Numbered from the stretch's first letter, positions 47,869 through 60,422 are shown. The stretch: 64,000 nucleotides of DNA from Nageia nagi (GCA_050084985.1 JBITNC010000001.1:95046001-95110000), one strand, 5' to 3'. Notes: generated by a model from the sequence alone, not told the origin. Program-made: numbers and translations.

Positions 47869-49240
47869 ACTCAAACTATTTCAAATGATTGGATTGTTGA
47901 TTCAGGATGCACTAATCACATGTGTTATGAAAAGGATAAGTTTGAAAACTTTCATAAGTACAAAAAGGATGCAGTTGTGATAGGTGATAATACAGTCCTT
48001 GATGTTCAGGAATAGGGAGTGTGAAGATTCATGAAAAGACTCTTGATAATGTCTTTTATGTACCTAAACTAAGGATGAATCTCATCTCCGTGATTCAGAT
48101 TACAAGGAAAGGATGCTCATTTGAGTTTACCTCACACTCTTGGTGTGTTAAGAAAGGACTTGCCACCTTGATGAAAGGATCATTAAAGGATGACCTTTAT
48201 ATTATGGATCAAGTACCTTCAAAGATTTGTCTTGCTGTAAATGTTTGTTCAAAAGGTAATCTTTGGCATCAACGATTAGGGCACCTTAACCACAAGAGTA
48301 TTCAAGATATGAAAACTCAAGAACTTGTGGAAGGTTTACCTAATATTTCACCCACAATTGGTCTTTGTGAAAGGTGCATTCTAGGAAAGATGCATAGGCA
48401 AAAGTTTGAAAAAGATAAGGCAACTCGGGCTACTTGTCCTCTTCAGCTTGTGCATTCAGATTTGATGGGTCCTTTTCAGACTAAGTCACTAGGTGGAGCT
48501 TCTTATGTTCTGACCTTCATTGATGACTTCAGTAGGATGACATTTGGTTATCTACTTGAGCACAAGGATCAAACTTTTGATAGGTTTAGAGACTTCAAGG
48601 CACTTGTTGAAAATCAAACTGATTTTAAGATCAAAATGCTGAAGATCTGACAATGGGGGTGAATATAATAGCAATGAGTTTAACGATTATTGTGTTAAAC
48701 ATGGGATTAAGCGACAATTCACAATCCCTTACACCCTCAGCAAAATGGAGTTCCTGAAAGGAAGAATCGCACCATTATGGAAATGGCAAGATGCATGTTG
48801 GGTAACCTTCCTAGTTTCTTATGGGGAGAAGCTATTCACACTGCTATTCACACCCTAAATAGGTGTCCTACTAAGGCAGTTGAAGGTAAAACTCCATATG
48901 AAGCATGGACAGGAAAGAAACCTAACCTCTCACACTTCAGAGTCTTCGGTTGTGATGCATTTGCCTTCATTACCTCAGAGAAAAGAAAGAAGTTAGATAA
49001 ACGATCAGAAAAATGCATCTTTGTGGGGTATGATAATTAGCATAGAGGTTACAGGCTCTACTTTTCATTCCATAAAATAGTCTTTGTTTCTAGGGATGTT
49101 AAGTTCAATGAACTTTTCTGAGGATACGACCTCTCATGCTGAAGTGTCTGATACAGATGATTCTTCGCCTGCACCTAACTGGTTGGATGAGCATGTAGAG
49201 AAGTCACCACAAGAGCAAAATTCTCCAGCACAAGAATTAC
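47869..49240 (+). pseudogene. Unit B protease and integrase
   Basis: Protease DWIVDSGCTNHMCYEKDKFE with intact DSG near 47890-47945. One base is missing at 48008 relative to A (gttcagg against gttcaagg). Integrase 48021-48650 holds HQRLGHLNHKS, CERCILGKM and HSDLMGPFQTK. One extra A near 48643 breaks the frame just before SDNGGEYN, and a missing C near 48734 breaks TPQQNG. The C-terminus 48777-49040 ends at the UAG shared with A. All these single-base lesions recur in C. Confidence 0.9.
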
Positions 49241-50832
49241 AAGAAGTATGACCTTGAATAAATCCTTATTTGCCAAAATTGATAATATGCATGAGCCATC
49301 AACCTTCAAAAAGCTTCCAAGCAAGAGTGTTGGATGGAAGCTATGAAAGTTGAGTATGAGGCTCTCATGAAAAATGAAACTTGGGATTTGGTTCCTTATC
49401 CCAATGAGAAAAATATAATTGGCAATAAATGGATATACAAGGTCAAGTACAATTCTGATGGAAAAATTGAAAAATACAAGGCAAGATTAGTAGCCAAAGG
49501 ATTCGCTCAGAAATTGTATTGATTATGAGGAAACCTTTGCTCCTGTAGCAAGATGCCTACTGTCAGAATAATTCTTGCTCTTTCTGCAGCTCAAGGATGG
49601 AAAGCTTTTCAACTTGATGTCAAAAGTGCATTTCTCAATGGTGACTTAGATGTTGAAATCTACATGAATCAACCAGAAGGATTTATTTCAGAAGGAAAAG
49701 AGTCTCTTGTGTGTAAGCTAAAGAAGTCTTTGTATGGACTTAAGCAAGCACCTAGAGCATGGTACAAGAAAATTTCAGGATTCTTTGCAGATATTGGTTT
49801 TTCCAAGTGCTTCTCAGATTCAGATCTATATGTACTCAATCAAGGAAAAGACGTGGTCATAATTCTCCTTTATGTGGATGATCTTCTCATAATAGGCAAT
49901 AATATTGAAATCATCCAAGAGTGCATCTCCAAACTCAAGGCAACATTTGAAATGACTGATCTAGGTCTATTGCATTACTATCTTGGGATGCAAGTATACC
50001 AACACAAAGATTGTACTTATCTTAGTCAATCTAAGTATATATCAGACATCTTGCAAAAGTTTGGAATGGAGGAGTGTAAATATGCTGCAATACCTATTTC
50101 TCCTAGAATCATTATATCACTGAGCTCAGATTCTCAGTTGGCTGATGCTACAGCTTATAGACAATTGATTGGTAGTCTTCTGTATCTGACTATCTCTCGT
50201 CCTGATATTGCCTTTGCAGTGAATCTGATGGCACGATTCATGCAAAAACCATATGTTGAACACCTCAATGCTGTTAAGCAAATCTTGAGGTATGTCTAGG
50301 GACAAAGGATCTTGCTCTTAAGTATTCCAACGTGCCCTCAATTGTTCTCTCAGGGTTCTCAGATTCTGATTATGTGGGAGATAGAGATGACAGAAAATCA
50401 ACCTCTGCATATGTGTTTAGCATTGGTTCAGGTGCTATCTCTTGGGCTTCCAAGAAGCAACCTACTATGACTCTTTCTAACACTGAAGCTGAATATCAAG
50501 CCATGTCTGTTATCGCCCAAGAAGCTATTTGGCTAAGACATCTTCTAACAAAATTGGGTATATGCAAAATGGCCCATCTCTTATTTCGTCAGACAATCAA
50601 TCGGCTATCTCTTTGGCTAAGAATCCTGTGTTCCATCAGCGAACCAAACATGTAGAAATCCAAGCTCATTTTATCAGGGAGAAGGTTCTAGATGACATCA
50701 TACACTTGCAGTATTGTCCCTCTACTAAAAACTCCTAATTTGTTCACCAAGCCCATTCCTGAAGCTCAATTCTGCAAGCTTAGGGATTCTCTCGGGTTGG
50801 TGAAGTTGCCCTCAAGGGGGAGTGAAGTTTAA
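49241..50832 (+). pseudogene. Unit B reverse transcriptase and RNase H
   Basis: NIIGNKWIYKVKYNSDGK (49334 frame), a break at 49513, then frame 49553-50299 with FQLDVKSAFLNGDL, SLYGLKQAPRAWYKK and LLYVDDLLIIGNN (catalytic residues intact). RNase H from 50332 has GFSDSDYVGDRDDRKSTSAY and, after a shift, SLAKNPVFHQRTKHVE. The stop is at 50830-50832 after SRGSEV. A private lesion near 50735 (actcctaattt against actccatgaattt in C) adds a stop. Confidence 0.92.
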
Positions 50833-51647
50833 ACTTTTGTTAGTGATGACAACTTCATCTCTAAGAGGCCTTTTTTGATTGTACATTCTAGACCTCTGTG
50901 GTAAGTTTGCTCTGCGTGATAAACTTGTTGTACAATTGTTGTTATAGAGTGTTGATTATTTTATACCTCAGTGGTAAGTTTGCTTTGCGTGGCAAACTTG
51001 TTGTACATTTTATACCTCAATGGTGAGTTTGCTCTGCGTGAGAAACTTATTGTACAAATTTTGAGCATATAATTAATATACCTCCGTGGTAAGTTTGCTC
51101 TTGTGAGGAACTTATTGTACATTCTATACCTCTATGGTGAGTTTTTCTCTGCGTGAGAAACTCGTTGTACAATTTTTATGCTCTATTTAAAATCAACACA
51201 TGTCTATATACAACAGGTGACTATGAGTGATGGCTTGGCATCTCCGTGATGGCTTATAGTGCACCATTGATCAGTTATTTATAAGATAGCATTATTTGAT
51301 TCTCTTATTTGAATATATGATGCATCTAACTGATTTAGTTCATGAGTTGCTTGTAGCATGCAGGATCTTCTTCAGAAATGCAGGTTACTCACCTTGTGAA
51401 AGCAAGCTCATGGAGACTCACATGTCAGCTTAAAGTTGATCGACTACTATGTACAATGAAACCAGTTGTGGTTAATAATTGTATTGTAAACCATTTTTTG
51501 TCAAATGGTAATGTAGTGAGTCTCATACTAGTTCTCAAAAAGATTCTCAAATATGTAAAAGTTCTCATCTCCACTTGTATCTCTATGGAGGAGAACTCTC
51601 TCTTACTCTCTCTCTTCTCTCTTCTACGCTCTATCCCAATATTGATT
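50833..51647 (+). other. Unit B 3' UTR with hairpin array
   Basis: Five hairpin units (50903 to about 51175), each AAGTTTG-loop-(C)AAACTT or a variant, then the conserved block 51192-51274 and a ct-rich tract before the polypurine tract aagggggag at 51648-51656. The units are fewer and more unequal than in A. Confidence 0.8.
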
Positions 51648-51656
51648 AAGGGGGAG

Positions 51657-52183
51657 TGTTAGAATTTGTAATGAAATATTGTGAATATCTAAACTCCTTG
51701 TAAATTCAATTAATCACTTAAAGGTATGTAGATACCTTAAGAGATTAATAGAATTCTTTAATATGTAAACTTTGACTTTACCAAAGTGGTTAGTTGGTAG
51801 GTTGAAGTTTGGTGATACATTTAATGTAACCCTAACCTTACCCTTGGGTTAAAGGAAGGTTAGGGAGGTGCTCTAAAGCTATAAATAGAGGGCCTCTCCT
51901 CTTGTAACATAGCTAAGTCTAGGAGTAAGATTACTCTACTTGGTTGTGTAGGAGAGAGAGCTAGAGAATAGTTGTACGAGAGACATATCAAGAGAATAAG
52001 AGAACTAGTTGTGGATGTACTCCCAAGGAGGGAGGAACCACATTATATTGGTGTCATATTATGTGAATGATGTTCTTAGAATTATAGATGTGTTATCTTG
52101 AGTGATTATGTTATCTTGTGTACACTTGAGTTTCCTAGTCTAAGGTCCTAGAGGATTTGTTTAGATCTAGTTCAAATCCTTCA
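51657..52183 (+). repeat. Array LTR 2, shared by units B and C
   Basis: 527 bp, flanked on the left by the B polypurine tract and on the right by the C primer site (52186-52198). No target duplication at either edge, which is what makes the array a tandem rather than two insertions. TATA-like ctataaata at 51879-51887. Confidence 0.95.
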
Positions 52184-52286
52184 ATTGGTATCAGAGCCTT
52201 GTTGTGGAAGCTCTTCTTTTGGTGTGGAAGCTACATCTTGGAGGTTTCATCCTTCTTCACTCCTCATCTTTCACCCCCTTGGTGAG

Positions 52287-55152
52287 GTAAATTTTAAAGA
52301 GCAGGTATAAAGATTCTCCTCATTTGGTCATTTATTTTGATTATTACATAATGCTACTAACACCTTATTTGCTATGTGTTAGTCCCTTTTTTAAGTTATG
52401 ATTAACAAGTTGCAATTTTTTACTAATCCTCTATGTTACTTGCAATTTTAAATTGCTATAGTTCTTTTAAAGGGTTAGTATACAACACTTGTAATTTGTT
52501 GTTCATGTTATATTAAACTTAAAAGTATGTGTTGGTTCAATTATTTGATTAAATGCCCATATATGATGCAAAATTGCAATATGTACTAACATTTTTTTTA
52601 TGTTAGTAGTAATGTATTGTTATGAAATTTCTCATATATACTATCATTAGTGAGTTATTGATATGTTCCTAAGCAAAAGGCATGAACATTTCCAAAATTA
52701 AAAGGAGGACAAATTTTTTTAGGGGACAATAATATATTCCAAAACTCAATATAATATATATATATCTATATCTATATATTTTATTGTTTTTTATTTGAAA
52801 TATATTTCTTATTTTGTTTTTAACTTTGTTTAAAAGAATGAAAACAAAATTATATATATTTTTTTATTTCAATCACAAATATATATATCTATATATATAG
52901 TTTTTATATTTTAAATTTGTTTCAAAATATAAATCAAAACTATATATATATTTTTTTTAACTTCAAAAAAAATAATAATAATCAACTATATATATTTTTG
53001 ATTTTTTTTTCAAAATCTTTTCAAACATATAAATTTATTAAATTTTGGGGGGGGTCCACGCGCGCGCAGCCTCTAGTGGCTCCTCCCGCCCACCGCTGCA
53101 CCGCGCTCCTCCACTCACCCCGCATGCCTGCCACCGCCACCACGTGCACCGCCTCCACCACCACGCAGGAGCCGCTCCTCCCTCCCCCGTTTGCTCCAGT
53201 CTGCACCTGCTCGTAGGATATGCTCCAACCAGATACGTTACCCAGCCATGCCCACCATGCAGAGCCAAGCGCAGGGACGTTGAAGGATATGCCACACGGA
53301 TACGTTACGTGGGTCTGTGAATCATTTACTCAAACACGATGCACATTGCGTACACCATTCTGTGGACTATAATGATCACAGTACCTCCTCCCTCAGGTGC
53401 GACCTACCATTTTTTTTACGAGTTGCATACTGCCACTACTCGCAAGATCTACCCCACATGTAGTGTTTGACGTGGTGCAGGGTGTTAACCATGCACTATC
53501 ATCTCACAGACTCAGCTCCTCCTCCTGACCTCCTCCTTGCTATGACCGTTGCAGACAAATTTCATGCCTGGACTCCATTGCTCCGCCCACGACCATGGCA
53601 GCCTCGAGACAGCCTCCTTCGCTCTTTGTAAATCACCATCATATATTACCTACGATCATGCACTCCAATGCTCGCAACTTAGCTGGTCAACCACGCGGCC
53701 TCCGCCCGCCACTACTCATGCGCCCTCCACCTACTCTCCTTGCCGCCTTGGTCACTCCTGCCACCCCTGCCCAGCTTCTCCACCACCTTGAGGCTTACAC
53801 ATGGCCCCTTCCCATTTTTTTTCAACTTTAGTTATTGAGCCTTAATGTTTTCCCCACTACCTATTTGATTTGATTTTTTTTAACAAAACAAGGGGGGGAG
53901 TCATCTTTTAAAACTACCATGCATTTAATTGTTTATTGACTTAGGAGTATTTTTTAGTGCTTAAAGTAGGAGAAGCCTTACCAATTGGGGTCTGGGTCTC
54001 CTATTACAACTTGCACCCTTATGCTTCTTAGGCATTTTTACTTACTTGCTTACAAGTCAATTGCTCCCCTTAAATGCACTTAGGAGTACTTAGACTATTT
54101 CTAATATTCTACTCAACATTGCATGTTTAATTTAAGTGCATATGCAATCTCTAAGCATAGTAAAACAGGATAAAACTTTAAGTAAAAAGGGGGGAAGGTA
54201 TAATTTTTACTTAAATTTTATCTAGATGTTGCATGCTAGACTTATGATGCATGTATCTTGTTTGAAGAATAAAACATGCTTAGGACATAAATTTTTAATG
54301 CATGATGCATGCTTACTTAAATTTTTAAGTCATAAAACAATGCATGTTATGAATTAAATACTAAGTAGGACTTAGTTCTTTGTTTAATTCATTAAGTGCT
54401 TGAATAAATTGAGAAAAATATGAACAATGTAAAAGTCCTTTAGGGGTTAGTACAAAACCCATTGGACTCAATTTTTTTGGCCTCTTAAGGTTTCAAGTTC
54501 GTGTGGATGGAGTATTTTCACTTTACTTTATATTTTTTGCACATTTGCTTATACTTGCAATACGCAAAAATTTGAAAAGTAACCCCTAAAATGAATACAT
54601 CCGCACGTATTTTCCACAACATGACTTGTTTGGGGAGCCATGAGGTGAGGACAGGGCAGACTGGAGCCCTTTTAGTCCGAAGAACCGAGTGGTGGTAAGT
54701 CCGTCTTAATTGCCCCTAAGACCTCTGTTGGATTGGACATAACTCTATTAGGTGGATAGGCATGTGTGTAGTGATACCACATGTCCGCACGTCCATTCAG
54801 GGATTATCTTGATAACCTAGGAGGAAAACTGAAACCCTTAATCAAGATAATTAAAATGGCGGTCCAAGATACATCGGATCCTTGGAAAATAGTAGGTACT
54901 TCTCCTTGTGAGAGTATATCACTGACTAAGGTGAACTGGTTGAGGACTGGTAGTACCTGGGCTCCACCTTGCGGGCATCTAGGTGAAGGCCTAATTCTAT
55001 ACAGGAAAACAACCCCAACTTTATCCTTCTATGGATCGTGGTTAATGAGTTTACACATGTGGGACATGTTTGCTTATTAGATGTTTTATATGTATAGATG
55101 GAAAAATTGTAAAAGTTTACATTCTTATTTCATATTTATTTGTTTTTTGTAG
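52287..55152 (+). other. Unit C leader with putative intron
   Basis: Same layout as unit B: donor-like GAG|GTAAAT at 52287, (TA)n at 52749-52998, GC-rich block 53046-53790, conserved block about 54605-55025, acceptor TTTTTTGTAG ending 55152. It differs from B by scattered single-base gains and losses (for example catgcctgcc against catgctgcc). Confidence 0.55.
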
Positions 55153-55154
55153 CA

Positions 55155-56250
55155 ATGGTTGAAACCTTCGTTCCCAAGCACATACTCGATGGTTCCAACT
55201 TTGGAATATGGGAACCTCGTATGAAAGCTGAGTTACAAGCAAGGAAGCTATGGCAGACAGTTAGTGAAGATGTGGTTGCTCCTACCGATGAGAAGGCTCT
55301 TGAAGTATACAACTCAAAAATTGAGTTAGCAACTTCAATGATTTACCATGCAGTTTCAGATGATGTCCTTCTCATGATCTCTTCATCAACTTCAGCAAAG
55401 GAAGCTTGGGATAGGCTAAAGAAAATTTACCTTGGGTCCAAATTTTCAAGGAGGTTTACCATTCTACAAAAGTTGTTGCAATATCAACAAAGTGAAGATG
55501 AAAGTGCCTCCATCTACTTAAACAAAATCATTGACCTCAGGACACAACTGGTTGGTTGTGGGTGCAACTGGATCAATGATGAGTTCATGGTCTTCATCAT
55601 TCTTCAAAGCCTTACTACAAAGTTCAGCAACTTTGTCACAGTTATGGAAACAAGGCTCGATGATGAAGAAGATGTCATCTCACTTGATAACCTTTCTAGA
55701 CTCCTTCTGAAGCATGAGGAAACTTTGAACAAGAAAATGTTGAACCTTTCTCCAAAGGACAATAGCATTGCTCTAGGAGCATCCAAAACTTCTTTCAAGA
55801 AAAAGTTCAAACATTACAAATTCAAAGATAACAAGTCCTCATCTACCTTCAAGAAGTATGACAAAAAGGGCAACAACAACAATCATGGCAATACAGGCAC
55901 AGGAATGATAAAGCAGGATCAAGCAATCCAACACCTCAGGAAAAGTTTGATGGGAATTGTAACTTCTGTGGCATCTTTGGGCAAAAGAGTATGATTGTCG
56001 CAAAAAGAAATTTGCTCAAAAAGGAAAGGGAAATGCAAATGTGAGAAATTTCAATAATAAAAAGAAGAACAAGCATGCTGCTTCTGTTGCCTACTACTCA
56101 ATGACTCAAACTATTTCAAATGATTGGATTGTTGATTCAGGATGCACTAATCACATGTGTTATGAAAAGGATAAGTTTGAAAACTTTCATAAGTACAAAA
56201 AGGATGCAGTTGTGATAGGTGATAATACAGTCCTTGATGTTCAGGAATAG
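55155..56250 (+). pseudogene. Unit C gag and protease
   Basis: Same protein as unit B from ATG 55155. It differs by a missing T near 55890 and a missing T near 55983 that knock out the nucleocapsid part. The protease frame 56041-56250, which is shifted out in B, reads on here (NDWIVDSGCTNHMCYEKD) until the shared lesion at 56243-56250. B and C are thus broken at different places in this region. Confidence 0.9.
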
Positions 56251-57480
56251 GGAGTGTGAAGATTCATGAAAAGACTCTTGATAATGTCTTTTATGTACCT
56301 AAACTAAGGATGAATCTCATCTCCGTGATTCAGATTACAAGGAAAGGATGCTCATTTGAGTTTACCTCACACTCTTGGTGTGTTAAGAAAGGACTTGCCA
56401 CCTTGATGAAAGGATCATTAAAGGATGACCTTTATATTATGGATCAAGTACCTTCAAAGATTTGTCTTGCTGTAAATGTTTGTTCAAAAGGTAATCTTTG
56501 GCATCAACGATTAGGGCACCTTAACCACAAGAGTATTCAAGATATGAAAACTCAAGAACTTGTGGAAGGTTTACCTAATATTTCACCCACAATTGGTCTT
56601 TGTGAAAGGTGCATTCTAGGAAAGATGCATAGGCAAAAGTTTGAAAAAGATAAGGCAACTCGGGCTACTTGTCCTCTTCAGCTTGTGCATTCAGATTTGA
56701 TGGGTCCTTTTCAGACTAAGTCACTAGGTGGAGCTTCTTATGTTCTGACCTTCATTGATGACTTCAGTAGGATGACATTTGGTTATCTACTTGAGCACAA
56801 GGATCAAACTTTTGATAGGTTTAGAGACTTCAAGGCACTTGTTGAAAATCAAACTATTTTAAGATCAAAATGCTGAAGATCTGACAATGGGGGTGAATAT
56901 AATAGCAATGAGTTTAACGATTATTGTGTTAAACATGGGATTAAGCGACAATTCACAATCCCTTACACCCTCAGCAAAATGGAGTTCCTGAAAGGAAGAA
57001 TCGCACCATTATGGAAATGGCAAGATGCATGTTGGGTAACCTTCCTAGTTTCTTATGGGGAGAAGCTATTCACACTGCTATTCACACCCTAAATAGGTGT
57101 CCTACTAAGGCAGTTGAAGGTAAAACTCCATATGAAGCATGGACAGGAAAGAAACCTAACCTCTCACACTTCAGAGTCTTCGGTTGTGATGCATTTGCCT
57201 TCATTACCTCAGAGAAAAGAAAGAAGTTAGATAAACGATCAGAAAAATGCATCTTTGTGGGGTATGATAATTAGCATAGAGGTTACAGGCTCTACTTTTC
57301 ATTCCATAAAATAGTCTTTGTTTCTAGGGATGTTAAGTTCAATGAACTTTTCTGAGGATACGACCTCTCATGCTGAAGTGTCTGATACAGATGATTCTTC
57401 GCCTGCACCTAACTGGTTGGATGAGCATGTAGAGAAGTCACCACAAGAGCAAAATTCTCCAGCACAAGAATTACAAGAAG
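56251..57480 (+). pseudogene. Unit C integrase
   Basis: Frame 56256-56876 with HQRLGHLNHKS, CERCILGKM and the first catalytic Asp in HSDLMGPF. A private base loss near 56857 and the shared extra A near 56873 break it before SDNGGEYN. Frame 57011-57274 is the C-terminal part and ends at the UAG after VGYDN, as in B and A. Confidence 0.9.
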
Positions 57481-59068
57481 TATGACCTTGAATAAATCCT
57501 TATTTGCCAAAATTGATAATATGCATGAGCCATCAACCTTCAAAAAGCTTCCAAGCAAGAGTGTTGGATGGAAGCTATGAAAGTTGAGTATGAGGCTCTC
57601 ATGAAAAATGAAACTTGGGATTTGGTTCCTTATCCCAATGAGAAAAATATAATTGGCAATAAATGGATATACAAGGTCAAGTACAATTCTGATGGAAAAA
57701 TTGAAAAATACAAGGCAAGATTAGTAGCCAAAGGATTCGCTCAGAAATATGTATTGATTATGAGGAAACCTTTGCTCCTGTAGCAAGATGCCTACTGTCA
57801 GAATAATTCTTGCTCTTTCTGCAGCTCAAGGATGGAAAGCTTTTCAACTTGATGTCAAAAGTGCATTTCTCAATGGTGACTTAGATGTTGAAATCTACAT
57901 GAATCAACCAGAAGGATTTATTTCAGAAGGAAAAGAGTCTCTTGTGTGTAAGCTAAAGAAGTCTTTGTATGGACTTAAGCAAGCACCTAGAGCATGGTAC
58001 AAGAAAATTTCAGGATTCTTTGCAGATATTGGTTTTTCCAAGTGCTTCTCAGATTCAGATCTATATGTACTCAATCAAGGAAAAGACGTGGTCATAATTC
58101 TCCTTTATGTGGATGATCTTCTCATAATAGGCAATAATATTGAAATCATCCAAGAGTGCATCTCCAAACTCAAGGCAACATTTGAAATGACTGATCTAGG
58201 TCTATTGCATTACTATCTTGGGATGCAAGTATACCAACACAAAGATTGTACTTATCTTAGTCAATCTAAGTATATATCAGACATCTTGCAAAAGTTTGGA
58301 ATGGAGGAGTGTAAATATGCTGCAATACCTATTTCTCCTAGAATCATTATATCACTGAGCTCAGATTCTCAGTTGGCTGATGCTACAGCTTATAGACAAT
58401 TGATTGGTAGTCTTCTGTATCTGACTATCTCTCGTCCTGATATTGCCTTTGCAGTGAATCTGATGGCACGATTCATGCAAAAACCATATGTTGAACACCT
58501 CAATGCTGTTAAGCAAATCTTGAGGTATGTCAGGGACAAAGGATCTTGCTCTTAAGTATTCCAACGTGCCCTCAATTGTTCTCTCAGGGTTCTCAGATTC
58601 TGATTATGTGGGAGATAGAGATGACAGAAAATCAACCTCTGCATATGTGTTTAGCATTGGTTCAGGTGCTATCTCTTGGGCTTCCAAGAAGCAACCTACT
58701 ATGACTCTTTCTAACACTGAAGCTGAATATCAAGCCATGTCTGTTATCGCCCAAGAAGCTATTTGGCTAAGACATCTTCTAACAAAATTGGGTATATGCA
58801 AAATGGCCCATCTCTTATTTCGTCAGACAATCAATCGGCTATCTCTTTGGCTAAGAATCCTGTGTTCCATCAGCGAACCAAACATGTAGAAATCCAAGCT
58901 CATTTTATCAGGGAGAAGGTTCTAGATGACATCATACACTTGCAGTATTGTCCCTCTACTAAAAACTCCATGAATTTGTTCACCAAGCCCATTCCTGAAG
59001 CTCAATTCTGCAAGCTTAGGGATTCTCTCGGGTTGGTGAAGTTGCCCTCAAGGGGGAGTGAAGTTTAA
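57481..59068 (+). pseudogene. Unit C reverse transcriptase and RNase H
   Basis: Frames 57568-57783, 57788-58555, 58527-58889 and 58763-59068. RT keeps LDVKSAFLNG and LLYVDDLLIIGNN. RNase H keeps GFSDSDYVGDRDD, and the C-terminus reads NLFTKPIPEAQFCKLRDSLG to the stop at 59066-59068. The last frame is open where B has a stop. Confidence 0.92.
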
Positions 59069-59882
59069 ACTTTTGTTAGTGATGACAACTTCATCTCTAA
59101 GAGGCCTTTTTTGATTGTACATTCTAGACCTCTGTGGTAAGTTTGCTCTGCGTGATAAACTTGTTGTACAATTGTTGTTATAGAGTGTTGATTATTTTAT
59201 ACCTCAGTGGTAAGTTTGCTTTGCGTGCAAACTTGTTGTACATTTTATACCTCAATGGTGAGTTTGCTCTGCGTGAGAAACTTATTGTACAAATTTTGAG
59301 CATATAATTAATATACCTCCGTGGTAAGTTTGCTCTGAGTGAGGAACTTATTGTACATTCTATACCTCTATGGTGAGTTTGCTCTGCGTGAGAAACTCGT
59401 TGTACAATTTTTATGCTCTATTTAAAATCAACACATGTCTATATACAACAGGTGACTATGAGTGATGGCTTGGCATCTCCGTGATGGCTTATAGTGCACC
59501 ATTGATCAGTTATTTATAAGATAGCATTATTTGATTCTCTTATTTGAATATATGATGCATCTAACTGATTTAGTTCATGAGTTGCTTGTAGCATGCAGGA
59601 TCTTCTTCAGAAATGCAGGTTACTCACCTTGTGAAAGCAAGCTCATGGAGACTCACATGTCAGCTTAAAGTTGATCGACTACTATGTACAATGAAACCAG
59701 TTGTGGTTAATAATTGTATTGTAAACCATTTTTTGTCAAATGGTAATGTAGTGAGTCTCATACTAGTTCTCAAAAAGATTCTCAAATATGTAAAAGTTCT
59801 CATCTCCACTTGTATCTCTATGGAGGAGAACTCTCTCTTACTCTCTCTCTTCTCTCTTCTACGCTCTATCCCAATATTGATT
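59069..59882 (+). other. Unit C 3' UTR with hairpin array
   Basis: Five hairpin units from 59139 to about 59410, the conserved block 59427-59509, and the polypurine tract aagggggag at 59883-59891. Two units differ from B by one to three bases (gctctgagtgag against gctcttgtgag). Confidence 0.8.
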
Positions 59883-59891
59883 AAGGGGGAG

Positions 59892-60417
59892 TGTTAGAAT
59901 TTGTAATGAAATATTGTGAATATCTAAACTCCTTGTAAATTCAATTAATCACTTAAAGGTATGTAGATACCTTAAGAGATTAATAGAATTCTTTAATATG
60001 TAAACTTTGACTTTACCAAAGTGGTTAGTTGGTAGGTTGAAGTTTGGTGATACATTTAATGTAACCCTAACCTTACCCTTGGGTTAAAGGAAGGTTAGGG
60101 AGGTGCTCTAAAGCTATAAATAGAGGCCTCTCCTCTTGTAACATAGCTAAGTCTAGGAGTAAGATTACTCTACTTGGTTGTGTAGGAGAGAGAGCTAGAG
60201 AATAGTTGTACGAGAGACATATCAAGAGAATAAGAGAACTAGTTGTGGATGTACTCCCAAGGAGGGAGGAACCACATTATATTGGTGTCATATTATGTGA
60301 ATGATGTTCTTAGAATTATAGATGTGTTATCTTGAGTGATTATGTTATCTTGTGTACACTTGAGTTTCCTAGTCTAAGGTCCTAGAGGATTTGTTTAGAT
60401 CTAGTTCAAATCCTTCA
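59892..60417 (+). repeat. Array LTR 3
   Basis: 526 bp, one base shorter than LTRs 1 and 2 (agaggcctct against agagggcctct near 60125). Followed by the right ACAAT duplication at 60418-60422. Confidence 0.95.
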
Positions 60418-60422
60418 ACAAT

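Larger units (their letters stand above)
43423..60417 (+). mobile_element. Tandem copia array LTR-B-LTR-C-LTR
   Basis: Three LTRs of 527, 527 and 526 bp (43423-43949, 51657-52183, 59892-60417) alternate with two nearly identical internal regions of about 7.7 kb (B 43950-51656, C 52184-59891). The 5-bp duplication ACAAT occurs only at the outer edges (43418-43422 and 60418-60422), so the array entered as one insertion, into the protease of J. Within the array the internal LTR serves as 3' LTR of B and 5' LTR of C. Same family as element A. Confidence 0.95.

Noticed and set aside
43423-60417. Two independent copia insertions next to each other
   Set aside because: The middle LTR has no target duplication and is shared; outer edges carry a single matching ACAAT.
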